Of a stretch of DNA of 16,110 bases, positions 7,418-13,381 are shown piece by piece. Each line of letters opens with the position of its first letter. Position 1 is the first letter of the stretch. The notes below the pieces were generated by a model. That model did no database searches, was not told where the DNA came from, and was given only the letters and a program-made list of their open reading frames with translations. The DNA is from Bacillota bacterium (GTDB taxonomy: Bacteria > Vulcanimicrobiota > JAMDEM01). The DNA lies in assembly GCA_023486985.1 (NCBI GenBank), contig JAMDEM010000201.1:1-16110 (forward strand). Reading direction: 5' to 3'. The translations under genes and the position numbers were made by a program.

Positions 7418-7484
7418 AGATTGCTTCGTCTTTAAACACAGGCTCTTGGCGGTTACTGCGAGGGACGAAGTCCCGAAACAATCT
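7418..7484. mobile_element. MITE-like inverted-repeat element after rsfS
   Basis: The ends AGATTGCTTCG (7418-7428) and CGAAACAATCT (7474-7484) are inverted repeats with one mismatch. An inner hairpin GGGAC/GTCCC (7462-7474) and the phrase TTACTGCGAGG resemble a dispersed element common in many bacterial genomes (ends of the GATTGCTTCG...CGAAGCAATC type). It is 67 bp long and has no coding capacity. It starts 5 bases after the rsfS stop. Confidence 0.55.
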
Positions 7485-7500
7485 CTGTGCTGCCGGTAAG

Positions 7501-7519
7501 GCCCGTTCGGGGAACGGGC
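7501..7519 (+). repeat. Strong GC hairpin upstream of htrA
   Basis: GCCCGTTC pairs perfectly with GAACGGGC around loop GGG. There is no T-run after it (CACAATATAC follows), so it is not a standard terminator. It lies 27 bases before the GTG start of the protease gene and could affect the 5' mRNA end or cap the repeat element to its left. Confidence 0.5.
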
Positions 7520-7546
7520 ACAATATACAGATATGAGGTGGTTTCT

Positions 7547-8668
7547 GTGAATAAGAATATTATTTATGTCTTTATTGTTGCGCTGGTAGGCGCTGTAATC
7601 GGAAGCTTTCTTACATTTAAATTTTTGCCTGCCCGGTTAGTCCCGGGATCTGCAGTGTCTCAAACCGGAGGCGGAGAAAAACTTAAAGAAATCTTGGTTA
7701 ACGGAAAGTCAGTGGTGGAAGTTTCTAAAAAAATAGGTCCAGCCGTTGTTAACATTGACACAAAACACCTCGTCAAAGTACAGGATGACTTTTCCTTCAA
7801 CCCCTTCGGGGAAGAATCGCCTTTTGAAGCACCTCCGCGCTATATCCCCGAGCAGGGAATAGGTTCCGGAGTGATAATAAGAAAAGACGGCTATATCCTT
7901 ACAAACGAACATGTAATTCATGATGCACAGGAAATAAAGGTAACCCTTACCGATAAAAGGCAATTCAAGGGAAAGGTAATCGGCTCGGACAAATCCTCGG
8001 ATATTGCCATCGTTAAAATAAACGCGGACAACCTGCCTGCTGCAGAACTTGGAGATTCTGACGCCATGGAGGTTGGAGAGTTTGTCATCGCTATAGGCAA
8101 CCCGTACGGCTATGAACATACTGTAACTTTCGGGATTTTAAGCGGCAAGGAACGTGGACTTTCTGATCAAAGCAGGCTCTATGACAACCTCCTCCAGACT
8201 GATGCAGCCATAAATCCCGGCAACAGCGGCGGACCTCTGGTGAATATGGACGGCAGAGTAATCGGAATAAATACTGCCATAATTCCTTTCGCCCAGGGTA
8301 TAGGCTTTGCAATTCCAATTAACTCCGCAAAAAACATCATGGACCAGCTTATTACAAAAGGTAAAGTTGTTCGTCCTTACATTGGAATCCACATGCAGGA
8401 TATGACTCCGGAAATTGCAAAGTATCTCAAGTACAGCGGGACCACAGGCGTTCTCGTCACCGCTGTTGTGCCCGGCAGTCCCGCCGAAAAAGCAGGACTG
8501 CAAAGAGGAGACATAATCCTTGAAGTAAATCATGCAAAATTAAGCTCGGCAGAGGAGCTGAAAAAAATCGTGAGATCCAAAAAAGTGGACGACCAGTTAA
8601 CCCTTTTAATCTGGAGGGACGGCAACCTTACCACTGTTGAGCTGAAAACCGCTGAAATGCCTCAATAG
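7547..8668 (+). CDS. HtrA/DegP-like serine protease with one PDZ domain
   Basis: This is an envelope quality-control protease that cleaves misfolded periplasmic proteins. The 373-residue product (from GTG 7547) has an uncleaved anchor or signal segment (~5-26, IIYVFIVALVGAVIGSFLTF), a trypsin-like domain with the full triad, and one C-terminal PDZ domain (~270-370, with YIGIHMQ and GSPAEKAGLQRGDII). The triad is His122 in TNEHVIHDA, Asp152 in SDIAIVKI and Ser227 in GNSGGPL. GTG is preferred because GAGGTGG lies ~5 bases upstream, whereas the open frame back to 7487 runs through a hairpin. One PDZ domain and a membrane anchor make it more DegS- or HtrA-like than DegP proper. Repeats separate it from rsfS. 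Confidence 0.92.
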   Translation: MNKNIIYVFIVALVGAVIGSFLTFKFLPARLVPGSAVSQTGGGEKLKEILVNGKSVVEVSKKIGPAVVNIDTKHLVKVQDDFSFNPFGEESPFEAPPRYIPEQGIGSGVIIRKDGYILTNEHVIHDAQEIKVTLTDKRQFKGKVIGSDKSSDIAIVKINADNLPAAELGDSDAMEVGEFVIAIGNPYGYEHTVTFGILSGKERGLSDQSRLYDNLLQTDAAINPGNSGGPLVNMDGRVIGINTAIIPFAQGIGFAIPINSAKNIMDQLITKGKVVRPYIGIHMQDMTPEIAKYLKYSGTTGVLVTAVVPGSPAEKAGLQRGDIILEVNHAKLSSAEELKKIVRSKKVDDQLTLLIWRDGNLTTVELKTAEMPQ

Positions 8669-8670
8669 CA

Positions 8671-8699
8671 TTCAATAAATTTTAAATATGTGATATAAT
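8671..8699 (+). promoter_or_regulatory. Candidate promoter for the plus-strand pilin cluster
   Basis: A perfect -10 box TATAAT (8694-8699) is preceded at 17 bases by a weak -35 TTCAAT (8671-8676). It is the only good -10 in the 91-base gap between the protease gene and the first pilin gene. Confidence 0.45.
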
Positions 8700-8710
8700 A
8701 ATCACATATT
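8685..8710. promoter_or_regulatory. Perfect 10-bp palindrome overlapping the -10 box (operator candidate)
   Basis: AATATGTGAT (8685-8694) and ATCACATATT (8701-8710) are exact reverse complements with a 6-base centre ATAATA. The -10 box overlaps the centre. No T-run follows, so a repressor binding site fits better than a terminator. The TGTGA/TCACA half-sites recall CRP-family operators, but the spacing here is 8 bases rather than 6. Confidence 0.5.
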
Positions 8711-8759
8711 ATAGCCTCATAAAATTTCACGGAAATGCTCTCAAGAGGGGTGAGGAAAC

Positions 8760-9155
8760 ATATTTAAAATCTTTAAAAAAGGCTTTTCCCTTCTTGAGGT
8801 TCTCATTTCTGTTTCTATATTGGGAATAGGCATACTCGGGATTATCGGCATTCTGCCCTGGGCATTGCAAGGCGCAAGAGATACAGAAATGTACACTACT
8901 GCAACAATGCTGGCAGAAATGTACATGGAGCAGATAATGTCGGATTCTGACTGGCTCAACCTGGAAGTGAATTATAACGACTCATATCCCACAAGAAGGG
9001 ATATTCCCGGATACTCCGCCTACAAAGCAAATTTAAAAGTTGTTATACGCCCCGGCACATCAAACCTTTTAAAAGAAATTACCGTTACAATTTTCTGGTA
9101 CATGCATGGACACGAGAACAGCATCACAATTGTAAATATGAGAAAGAGAAACTAA
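8760..9155 (+). CDS. PilV-like minor prepilin (probable ATA start)
   Basis: This encodes a type IV prepilin-like protein of 131 residues. The leader FKIFKKG is followed by mature FSLLEVLISVSILGIG, with Phe1 and Glu5 as prepilin peptidase substrates require, and a hydrophobic helix. MLAEMYMEQIMSD after it is the PilV/GspI-type pattern seen also in the minus cluster (LAQQKLDEIL). The in-frame region between the stop at 8751 and the leader holds no ATG, GTG or TTG, only ATA at 8760. That ATA is preceded by GAGGGG (8745-8750) and would give MFKIFKKG, a standard leader. Either ATA is used or an ATG has mutated. A TTG at 8820 would remove the leader and is rejected. It is first in the plus cluster, 3 bases before the next gene. 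Confidence 0.8.
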   Translation: MFKIFKKGFSLLEVLISVSILGIGILGIIGILPWALQGARDTEMYTTATMLAEMYMEQIMSDSDWLNLEVNYNDSYPTRRDIPGYSAYKANLKVVIRPGTSNLLKEITVTIFWYMHGHENSITIVNMRKRN

Positions 9156-9158
9156 TCC

Positions 9159-9719
9159 ATGAAAACACTGATGGCAAGCCTTTACAAGCCCGGAAGCAGA
9201 AAGGGCTTCACCCTGCCGGAAATCTTTGTCAGCATGGCAATCGTGATTGTCATCGGTGTTCTTCTGCTTCAATTTTATCTTCTTATGAAGAAAACTTTCA
9301 ACCAGATTTCTGTCCATTCAGACCTTCAAAGGACTGAAAGACAAATCAGCCGCTGGATGGTTTCCGAAGTCAGGGAAGCATGCCCGGACAGTACTACAAC
9401 ACAGCCAATTCTTATGCCTAACAGCTCCCAGCCAACCTCCACTTATATCACATTTACCAAGCCTTTAGATTTGTCACAACCCAGAAATCCTACATTTCAA
9501 ACTATTCAGTATTACTACGACTCAAACTCTCAGAAATTATTAAGAAAAGATGGAAGCGGTCTGCCTGGCCGGGTCATTGCCAGTGATATTTCATCCTTTA
9601 CTTTTACCTGGGTCAGCGATTTCACGGTAAAAGTTAATTTAACACTTACAAAAACCATTGAAAATCGTATTGTAACCAGCGGCTGGGAAACTTATATTAC
9701 CACGAGATACAATATTTAA
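9159..9719 (+). CDS. PilW/GspJ-like minor prepilin
   Basis: This is a 186-residue prepilin-like protein. The leader MKTLMASLYKPGSRKG is followed by mature FTLPEIFVSMAIVIVIGVLL, with Phe1 and Glu5, then a continuing helix and a beta-rich domain. The pattern RTERQISRWMVSEVREA and the later SFTFTW resemble the PilW/GspJ/ComGF type, in which minor pilins cap the fibre or prime its assembly. The start is ATG 9159, 3 bases after the previous stop, indicating translational coupling. The ribosome binding site is weak (GAAAGAG). Its counterpart is the gene at 14721-15446 in the minus cluster. Assignment is by leader, gene order and size, not by sequence search. Confidence 0.78.
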   Translation: MKTLMASLYKPGSRKGFTLPEIFVSMAIVIVIGVLLLQFYLLMKKTFNQISVHSDLQRTERQISRWMVSEVREACPDSTTTQPILMPNSSQPTSTYITFTKPLDLSQPRNPTFQTIQYYYDSNSQKLLRKDGSGLPGRVIASDISSFTFTWVSDFTVKVNLTLTKTIENRIVTSGWETYITTRYNI

Positions 9720-9734
9720 GGCTGGTGAATTGCA

Positions 9735-11225
9735 ATGAATAATGTTATAAGAAACAAAAAAGGGATTGTTCTGATAACGGTAATAATTTTCATGGTAATT
9801 CTCTTCATGCTTTCCGGCGCCATAACAACTCTGGTTTTTCCCGAGTTCTTTTTCCTCAAAAAACATTCGGCTGAAATAGCCGCCTTTCATCTTGCTGATG
9901 CAGGGATTAAGGAAGCCATGTACAGAATGGAGCAGAACAAGGATTTCAGCAATTTTACCGGCACTCTTGCGCCCGCCTGGCCCCCCAACTCTCCGGCATA
10001 CGGGACCTATTCTGTCACAATCGCACCGGATCCCGGTAATAACAACGACATAGTCCAGATATACTATATAACATCAGTTGCCCGGTTAAACAACAGACCT
10101 GGAACCAACCACACGGTATATGCAATCGTTGATACCAGCACAAGTTTCGCCAAATACCTTTATTTCAGTGATCAGGAAATCATGGCCGGCTCAGGAACCC
10201 ATAATGTATTCAATATGGGAGACCAGTTGAATGGTCCTGTTTTTTCTAACGACCAGTTTTACATAAACTGGACAAATTATCAGGGAAACCCTCCAATTTT
10301 TCAAACCAAACTGGACAGTGCCCGGACCAGCATAAACTATATCCCTGACGCGCCGCAGAACGAAAGCGGATACAAAAAAATCTTTAAAAACGGCTCTCAG
10401 GGCTTTGAACTCGGCGTGGGTAAAATAACTTTCCCTCCTCCCAATAATGCACAAATAACTGCTGCTCTCGGAGGAATGCAAACGCCCACCAGTCAGGGAG
10501 TTTACCTCCCCAATAACGGATCCAGCGTTTCCGGAGGAATTTATGTGATGGGCGACCTTGAGAATTTGAATTTTAAGGTGGATGGAAATGGAAATCAAAC
10601 CATCGAATTCTATCAGGAGGAAGAACACGGGCATGCTACAAGAAAAACTACGGTTACCCTGAATCCCGCTTCCAACACCACCACTATCCAGTACAACTGG
10701 AAAGGACAAACCGCCACTTATCAGGGAATTATCAACGGTGTAATTTTCACAAATGGAGATGTTGGCGTAGCTTCAGTCGGGGGCACCATTGGCTCAAGAC
10801 TTACTCTGGTCACTCCTCCTAATAATGAAGTAGAGATAAAAGGACATATAAGATATAAAGATGATCCCAGAACAAATCCCAACGCCACCAATGTTTTGGG
10901 AATTGTTTCAGGCAATATCATTATAGATGACAATGCTCCTGCCAATCTTGAAGTTGATGCGGTTATGCTTGCAGGAAACCCAAGCGGAAACGGTTCATTT
11001 TACTATGGAAACTGGGATAGAAGAGGACCAAAAGGAAACCTCACTATCTTCGGAGGTCTGGCGACCCAGCAAAGCGGACCTGTAGGCACTTATAATCCCG
11101 ACGGCAGCGTGATAACAGGTTATAAAAAGATTTATAATTATGACACAAGGCTCAGCCTTTTTCCGCCGCCTTATTACCCTACTACAGGAAAATTAAGAAT
11201 TAGATTCTGGAAAGATTTGAAGTAA
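9735..11225 (+). CDS. PilX-like pilus protein with DUF4900-like C-terminal region
   Basis: The 496-residue protein has a prepilin-like N-terminus, NKKG then IVLITVIIFMVILFMLSG, with no Glu5, as in PilX/GspK proteins. A membrane-proximal helix containing AAFHLADAGIKEAMYRMEQ follows. The large C-terminal part is beta-rich and shares many blocks with the gene at 13382-14695: FAKYLYFSD, VLGIVSGNIII, DAVMLAG, GNLTIFGG, GPVGTYNPDGSVITGY and PPYYPTTG. The repeating Gly/Asn-rich turns suggest a parallel beta structure. I believe this corresponds to the domain called DUF4900, but I could not check this. The role is probably a large tip or minor subunit of a type IV pilus-like fibre. The start is ATG 9735, 16 bases after the previous gene. 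Confidence 0.75.
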   Translation: MNNVIRNKKGIVLITVIIFMVILFMLSGAITTLVFPEFFFLKKHSAEIAAFHLADAGIKEAMYRMEQNKDFSNFTGTLAPAWPPNSPAYGTYSVTIAPDPGNNNDIVQIYYITSVARLNNRPGTNHTVYAIVDTSTSFAKYLYFSDQEIMAGSGTHNVFNMGDQLNGPVFSNDQFYINWTNYQGNPPIFQTKLDSARTSINYIPDAPQNESGYKKIFKNGSQGFELGVGKITFPPPNNAQITAALGGMQTPTSQGVYLPNNGSSVSGGIYVMGDLENLNFKVDGNGNQTIEFYQEEEHGHATRKTTVTLNPASNTTTIQYNWKGQTATYQGIINGVIFTNGDVGVASVGGTIGSRLTLVTPPNNEVEIKGHIRYKDDPRTNPNATNVLGIVSGNIIIDDNAPANLEVDAVMLAGNPSGNGSFYYGNWDRRGPKGNLTIFGGLATQQSGPVGTYNPDGSVITGYKKIYNYDTRLSLFPPPYYPTTGKLRIRFWKDLK

Positions 11226-11228
11226 ATT

Positions 11229-11645
11229 ATGTTTAAAGAGAAAAAAATAACTTTTATTCTTTTGTTTTTAATACTGTGCTTCTTTATTTCTTGCAGGCAT
11301 TCCTATGGATATCATCTTCCTGCAATAGACCAGGAGGAAACGAGGGGACCTGATTTTTTGAATTCCGCTGTAGCAGAACAGGGAAAAATAAATGTTTTTA
11401 TTATAAGCTTAATAGCCCTTTCCCTCATCCTTAATTTTTTAATGTTCTTTTCCATTTTAAATTCTCAATCAATTGAAAAAGAGTCTCTTGAGAAACTTTC
11501 AATGGTTAAGTTTGCTGTTCAGGATGTTGTAAGGGAAGTAAAATTGAAAGAAGCAGCACGCAAAAAGAAAATGTCCTCTGATGAAGGAGAGCCTTTCCCT
11601 GATCTTACTGCCGATGAAATTCAAATAATTAAAAGCGGGTTTTAA
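11229..11645 (+). CDS. Small membrane protein, last gene of the plus pilin cluster
   Basis: The 138-residue product has a hydrophobic N-terminus ending in FFISC (C22), which resembles a degenerate lipobox or a signal peptide. A second membrane span lies at ~54-76 (INVFIISLIALSLILNFLMFF), followed by a charged helical tail of ~60 residues. It begins 4 bases after the PilX-like gene and so is part of the same operon. Its layout and short matches (LI.LA.S...N..MF, then ALE/SLE and an I/VK.A...V pattern) parallel the convergent lipoprotein at 11642-12115. The two stops share 4 bases. I recognise no named family. A role in anchoring or regulating the pilus machinery is inferred only from context. 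Confidence 0.65.
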   Translation: MFKEKKITFILLFLILCFFISCRHSYGYHLPAIDQEETRGPDFLNSAVAEQGKINVFIISLIALSLILNFLMFFSILNSQSIEKESLEKLSMVKFAVQDVVREVKLKEAARKKKMSSDEGEPFPDLTADEIQIIKSGF

Positions 11646-12115
11646 CTTTCTTTTTCCCCTGTTTCTGATAATTCTTTTTCTAACTCTGTTTGGGTACGGG
11701 CAACCTTTTCAAGAACCTTTGCCGTAGCTGATTTTATCACGTCAATATGCTTCACTGCCTCAAGAGCGGCAAGTCTTTCGCTGTGATGGCGCCTGGCAAG
11801 AATAAACATAAAGATATTTCCCGTAATGGAAACAGCCAGGATAATTAAAAGAATTATTGTTATCTGTCTCTGGCTGGTAAGGGTAAGGACAAGCTGATGC
11901 AAAGTTTCCGTATCTTTTTCACTCTTAACCGGAGTTTTTACGGTTTCCTTGCTTTCCGGCGCAGGCACAACAGGTGTAAAAAAAACAGGCGGTGTTGACG
12001 GGCTTATCCCCGGTGATGCGGGCAACGGAGCGGGCGTTTCCTGAGAAAAAGAAGAAACGCTGCAACCCAACAAAAAAAACAGTATTAAAAAAAACAGGTT
12101 AATCGTATATTTCAC
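11642..12115 (-). CDS. Small lipoprotein with a second membrane span
   Basis: The 157-residue product has a hydrophobic leader and lipobox FLLGC (C18), then a Pro-rich linker (~27-65, with repeated P-A/T/V), a membrane span (~85-107, TIILLIILAVSITGNIFMF), and a Glu/Lys-rich helical tail (~108-157) that may form a coiled coil. A protein with both a lipid anchor and a central span would sit in the inner membrane. The start is GTG 12115, the only good start at the leader; its ribosome binding site is poor. It resembles the product of the convergent gene at 11229-11645. It lies 307 bases downstream of the FimT-like gene on the same strand, so it may have its own promoter. Confidence 0.65.
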   Translation of the reverse strand: MKYTINLFFLILFFLLGCSVSSFSQETPAPLPASPGISPSTPPVFFTPVVPAPESKETVKTPVKSEKDTETLHQLVLTLTSQRQITIILLIILAVSITGNIFMFILARRHHSERLAALEAVKHIDVIKSATAKVLEKVARTQTELEKELSETGEKES

Positions 12116-12191
12116 AATAAATTTGAGATTTCACTTTTCTTTCCAAAAATCCTGTTTACTGAACCATGGAAGGTGGGTTTGATGAATCCCC

Positions 12192-12223
12192 CCAACTCCC
12201 TTTAGTAAAGAAGGATTAGTTGG
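12192..12223. repeat. Degenerate CCCCAACTCCCTTT-type hairpin repeat
   Basis: The arms CCAACTCCCTTTA and TAAAGAAGGATTAGTTGG form an imperfect stem around a short AG centre. The pattern resembles a common dispersed bacterial repeat of the CCCCCCTTT...AAAGGGGGG kind. Confidence 0.4.
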
Positions 12224-12325
12224 CAAAACACGCCAGTAAAATAACGCGAGAAAACAAATTTAATTTTCCGCTTCGCTCTCGCCGAGCTGCTCGCCCGGCT
12301 TCATCCTTGAAATCAGGGTTTTATA

Positions 12326-12363
12326 GAAACTTCTAAACTCACTTTCGTTCGCCAAGAAGTTTC
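12326..12363. repeat. 9-bp perfect inverted repeat
   Basis: GAAACTTCT and AGAAGTTTC are exact complements separated by 20 bases. They lie in the gap between the FimT-like gene and the small lipoprotein gene. No T-run follows on the minus strand. Confidence 0.4.
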
Positions 12364-12422
12364 AAAAAAACCTGTGCTTTTGCTCCGCAAACCCTTCCTG
12401 TTCGGTCGGGACGCACCTTGCC

Positions 12423-12857
12423 TTATTTTAAAACAATCATTCCTGATACCTGGGTAATAGCAATTGTTCTCTGCCTGCCGGTATTTGTACTGGTAAGAAC
12501 AATATTGCCGCCGATATCGGTGCTCCCATTGGAAGAAAAAGTTATTGTGCCGTTTCCGGGATATGAAATTGTAATACTGTTAAGCCCCTGGGATTTCAAC
12601 TGTCCGCCATTGGAATTATAAACTGTATAACCGATTGTATAGCCTTGAGGAGGGGCGTTTAAATTTATACTTGAACTTCCCTGGCTGATGGCAGTCTGAC
12701 GGGTGTACCTTAACTCCGCTGCAAGCTGGTCAGCGGCAAGATTTAATTCAGAGTTTGCCTTCATCTTTCCGTACTGAGGAATCCCAATGGCAAGAAGAAC
12801 AATAATAATAAAAAGAGCAACAAGCATCTCAATTAATGTAAAACCTTTTTTTGTCAA
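12423..12857 (-). CDS. FimT/GspH-like pseudopilin
   Basis: The 144-residue prepilin-like protein has leader MTKKG and mature FTLIEMLVALFIIIVLLAIGIPQY, the standard type IV pilin N-terminus with Phe1 and Glu5. The following LAADQLAAELRYTRQTAISQG is typical of FimT/GspH proteins, which form a minor pseudopilin in the priming complex and, in some bacteria, bind DNA for uptake. The C-terminal part is beta-rich and ends in VSGMIVLK. The start is TTG 12857, needed to supply the leader; it is preceded by AAAGAGAG. It is the last gene of the minus cluster, 13 bases after its upstream neighbour. No FimT counterpart exists in the plus cluster. Confidence 0.85.
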   Translation of the reverse strand: MTKKGFTLIEMLVALFIIIVLLAIGIPQYGKMKANSELNLAADQLAAELRYTRQTAISQGSSSINLNAPPQGYTIGYTVYNSNGGQLKSQGLNSITISYPGNGTITFSSNGSTDIGGNIVLTSTNTGRQRTIAITQVSGMIVLK

Positions 12858-12870
12858 TTTTTCTCTCTTT

Positions 12871-13296
12871 CTACTGTATTAATATCGGATCGCCATTGGT
12901 AGTGAATTTTTCCTTCAACTCAGGAATCGGCGAAGGCTCGCCAAGCTTGTTTTCATAAATGTCAACATCTTTATGGGGTGTCAAGGTAGCCTGAGTGCTA
13001 ACATTCGTTTCAATTTTGGGCGCTGCAGGTGCAGCCGGTGCACTTTGTTCAACTAGCATGCCGGTAATTGAAGCCTTCTTTTCCTGACTTAAGTTCCCAG
13101 CATTATATAATACCAATGCAGAAAAAACTCCAATTATTATTATCAATATTACAACTGTATACTTTTTAAAACGAACAACTCCGCTTTGTAGATCTTTCAT
13201 TTCGTTGTTATCAAAAGCCTGTTTCCAGTACGTCTGCCTTTCTCTGGCTTTTTTTTCCATCATATCTGCAAGTGCCTTTTTTTCATCTTCAGTCAT
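12871..13296 (-). CDS. Single-span membrane protein of unknown function in the pilin cluster
   Basis: The 141-residue product has a charged cytoplasmic N-terminal region of ~44 residues (many Lys and Glu, likely helical). One membrane span follows (~46-64, YTVVILIIIIGVFSALVLY), then an Ala/Pro-rich linker (APAAPAAPKIE) and a soluble tail. This layout, a bitopic protein with a Pro/Ala linker, resembles assembly factors of pilus or secretion machines in outline only; I recognise no family. The start is ATG 13296 with a strong GGAGGG 7 bases upstream. It lies between the PilX-like and FimT-like genes, 13 bases from the latter, so it belongs to the operon. Confidence 0.65.
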   Translation of the reverse strand: MTEDEKKALADMMEKKARERQTYWKQAFDNNEMKDLQSGVVRFKKYTVVILIIIIGVFSALVLYNAGNLSQEKKASITGMLVEQSAPAAPAAPKIETNVSTQATLTPHKDVDIYENKLGEPSPIPELKEKFTTNGDPILIQ

Positions 13297-13334
13297 TTTA
13301 AAACCCTCCGCCTATATGAGATTTCTTTGAAAAG

Positions 13335-13374
13335 CCCCCTCACCCTATCCATATCTCTGCCGGGGGGAGTGGGG
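13335..13374. repeat. CCCTCACCCTATCC hairpin repeat inside the minus pilin cluster
   Basis: The left arm CCCCCTCACCCTATCC and right arm GGGGGGAGTGGGG match the repeat family at 1940 and 5031. It fills most of the 85-base gap after the PilX-like gene and could separate expression of the pilin genes from those downstream. Confidence 0.5.
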
Positions 13375-13381
13375 ATTTGAG

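Larger units (their letters stand above)
12116..12422. other. Gene-free 307-base gap with degenerate hairpins
   Basis: No credible coding sequence is seen on either strand. The stretch contains a degenerate CCAACTCCCTTT...AGTTGG hairpin (12192-12223), the short palindrome CGAGC-T-GCTCG (12283-12293), and a 9-bp inverted repeat GAAACTTCT/AGAAGTTTC (12326-12334 and 12355-12363). Its right half has a distinct base composition, with many CGCTC and TCGCC-type words, unlike the neighbouring genes. It looks like decayed repeat material. No clear promoter or T-tailed terminator was found. Confidence 0.5.

Noticed and set aside
7487..7546. Upstream ATG start for the HtrA-like protease
   Set aside because: The frame runs through a strong GC hairpin and repeat sequence; GTG 7547 has a good ribosome binding site and begins right at the membrane anchor.
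8685..8710. Terminator after the protease gene
   Set aside because: There is no T-run after the AT-rich stem, and a perfect -10 box overlaps its centre; an operator is more likely.
8820..9155. TTG 8820 as the start of the first pilin gene
   Set aside because: It would remove the leader and the FSLLE motif, which are intact in the same frame upstream.
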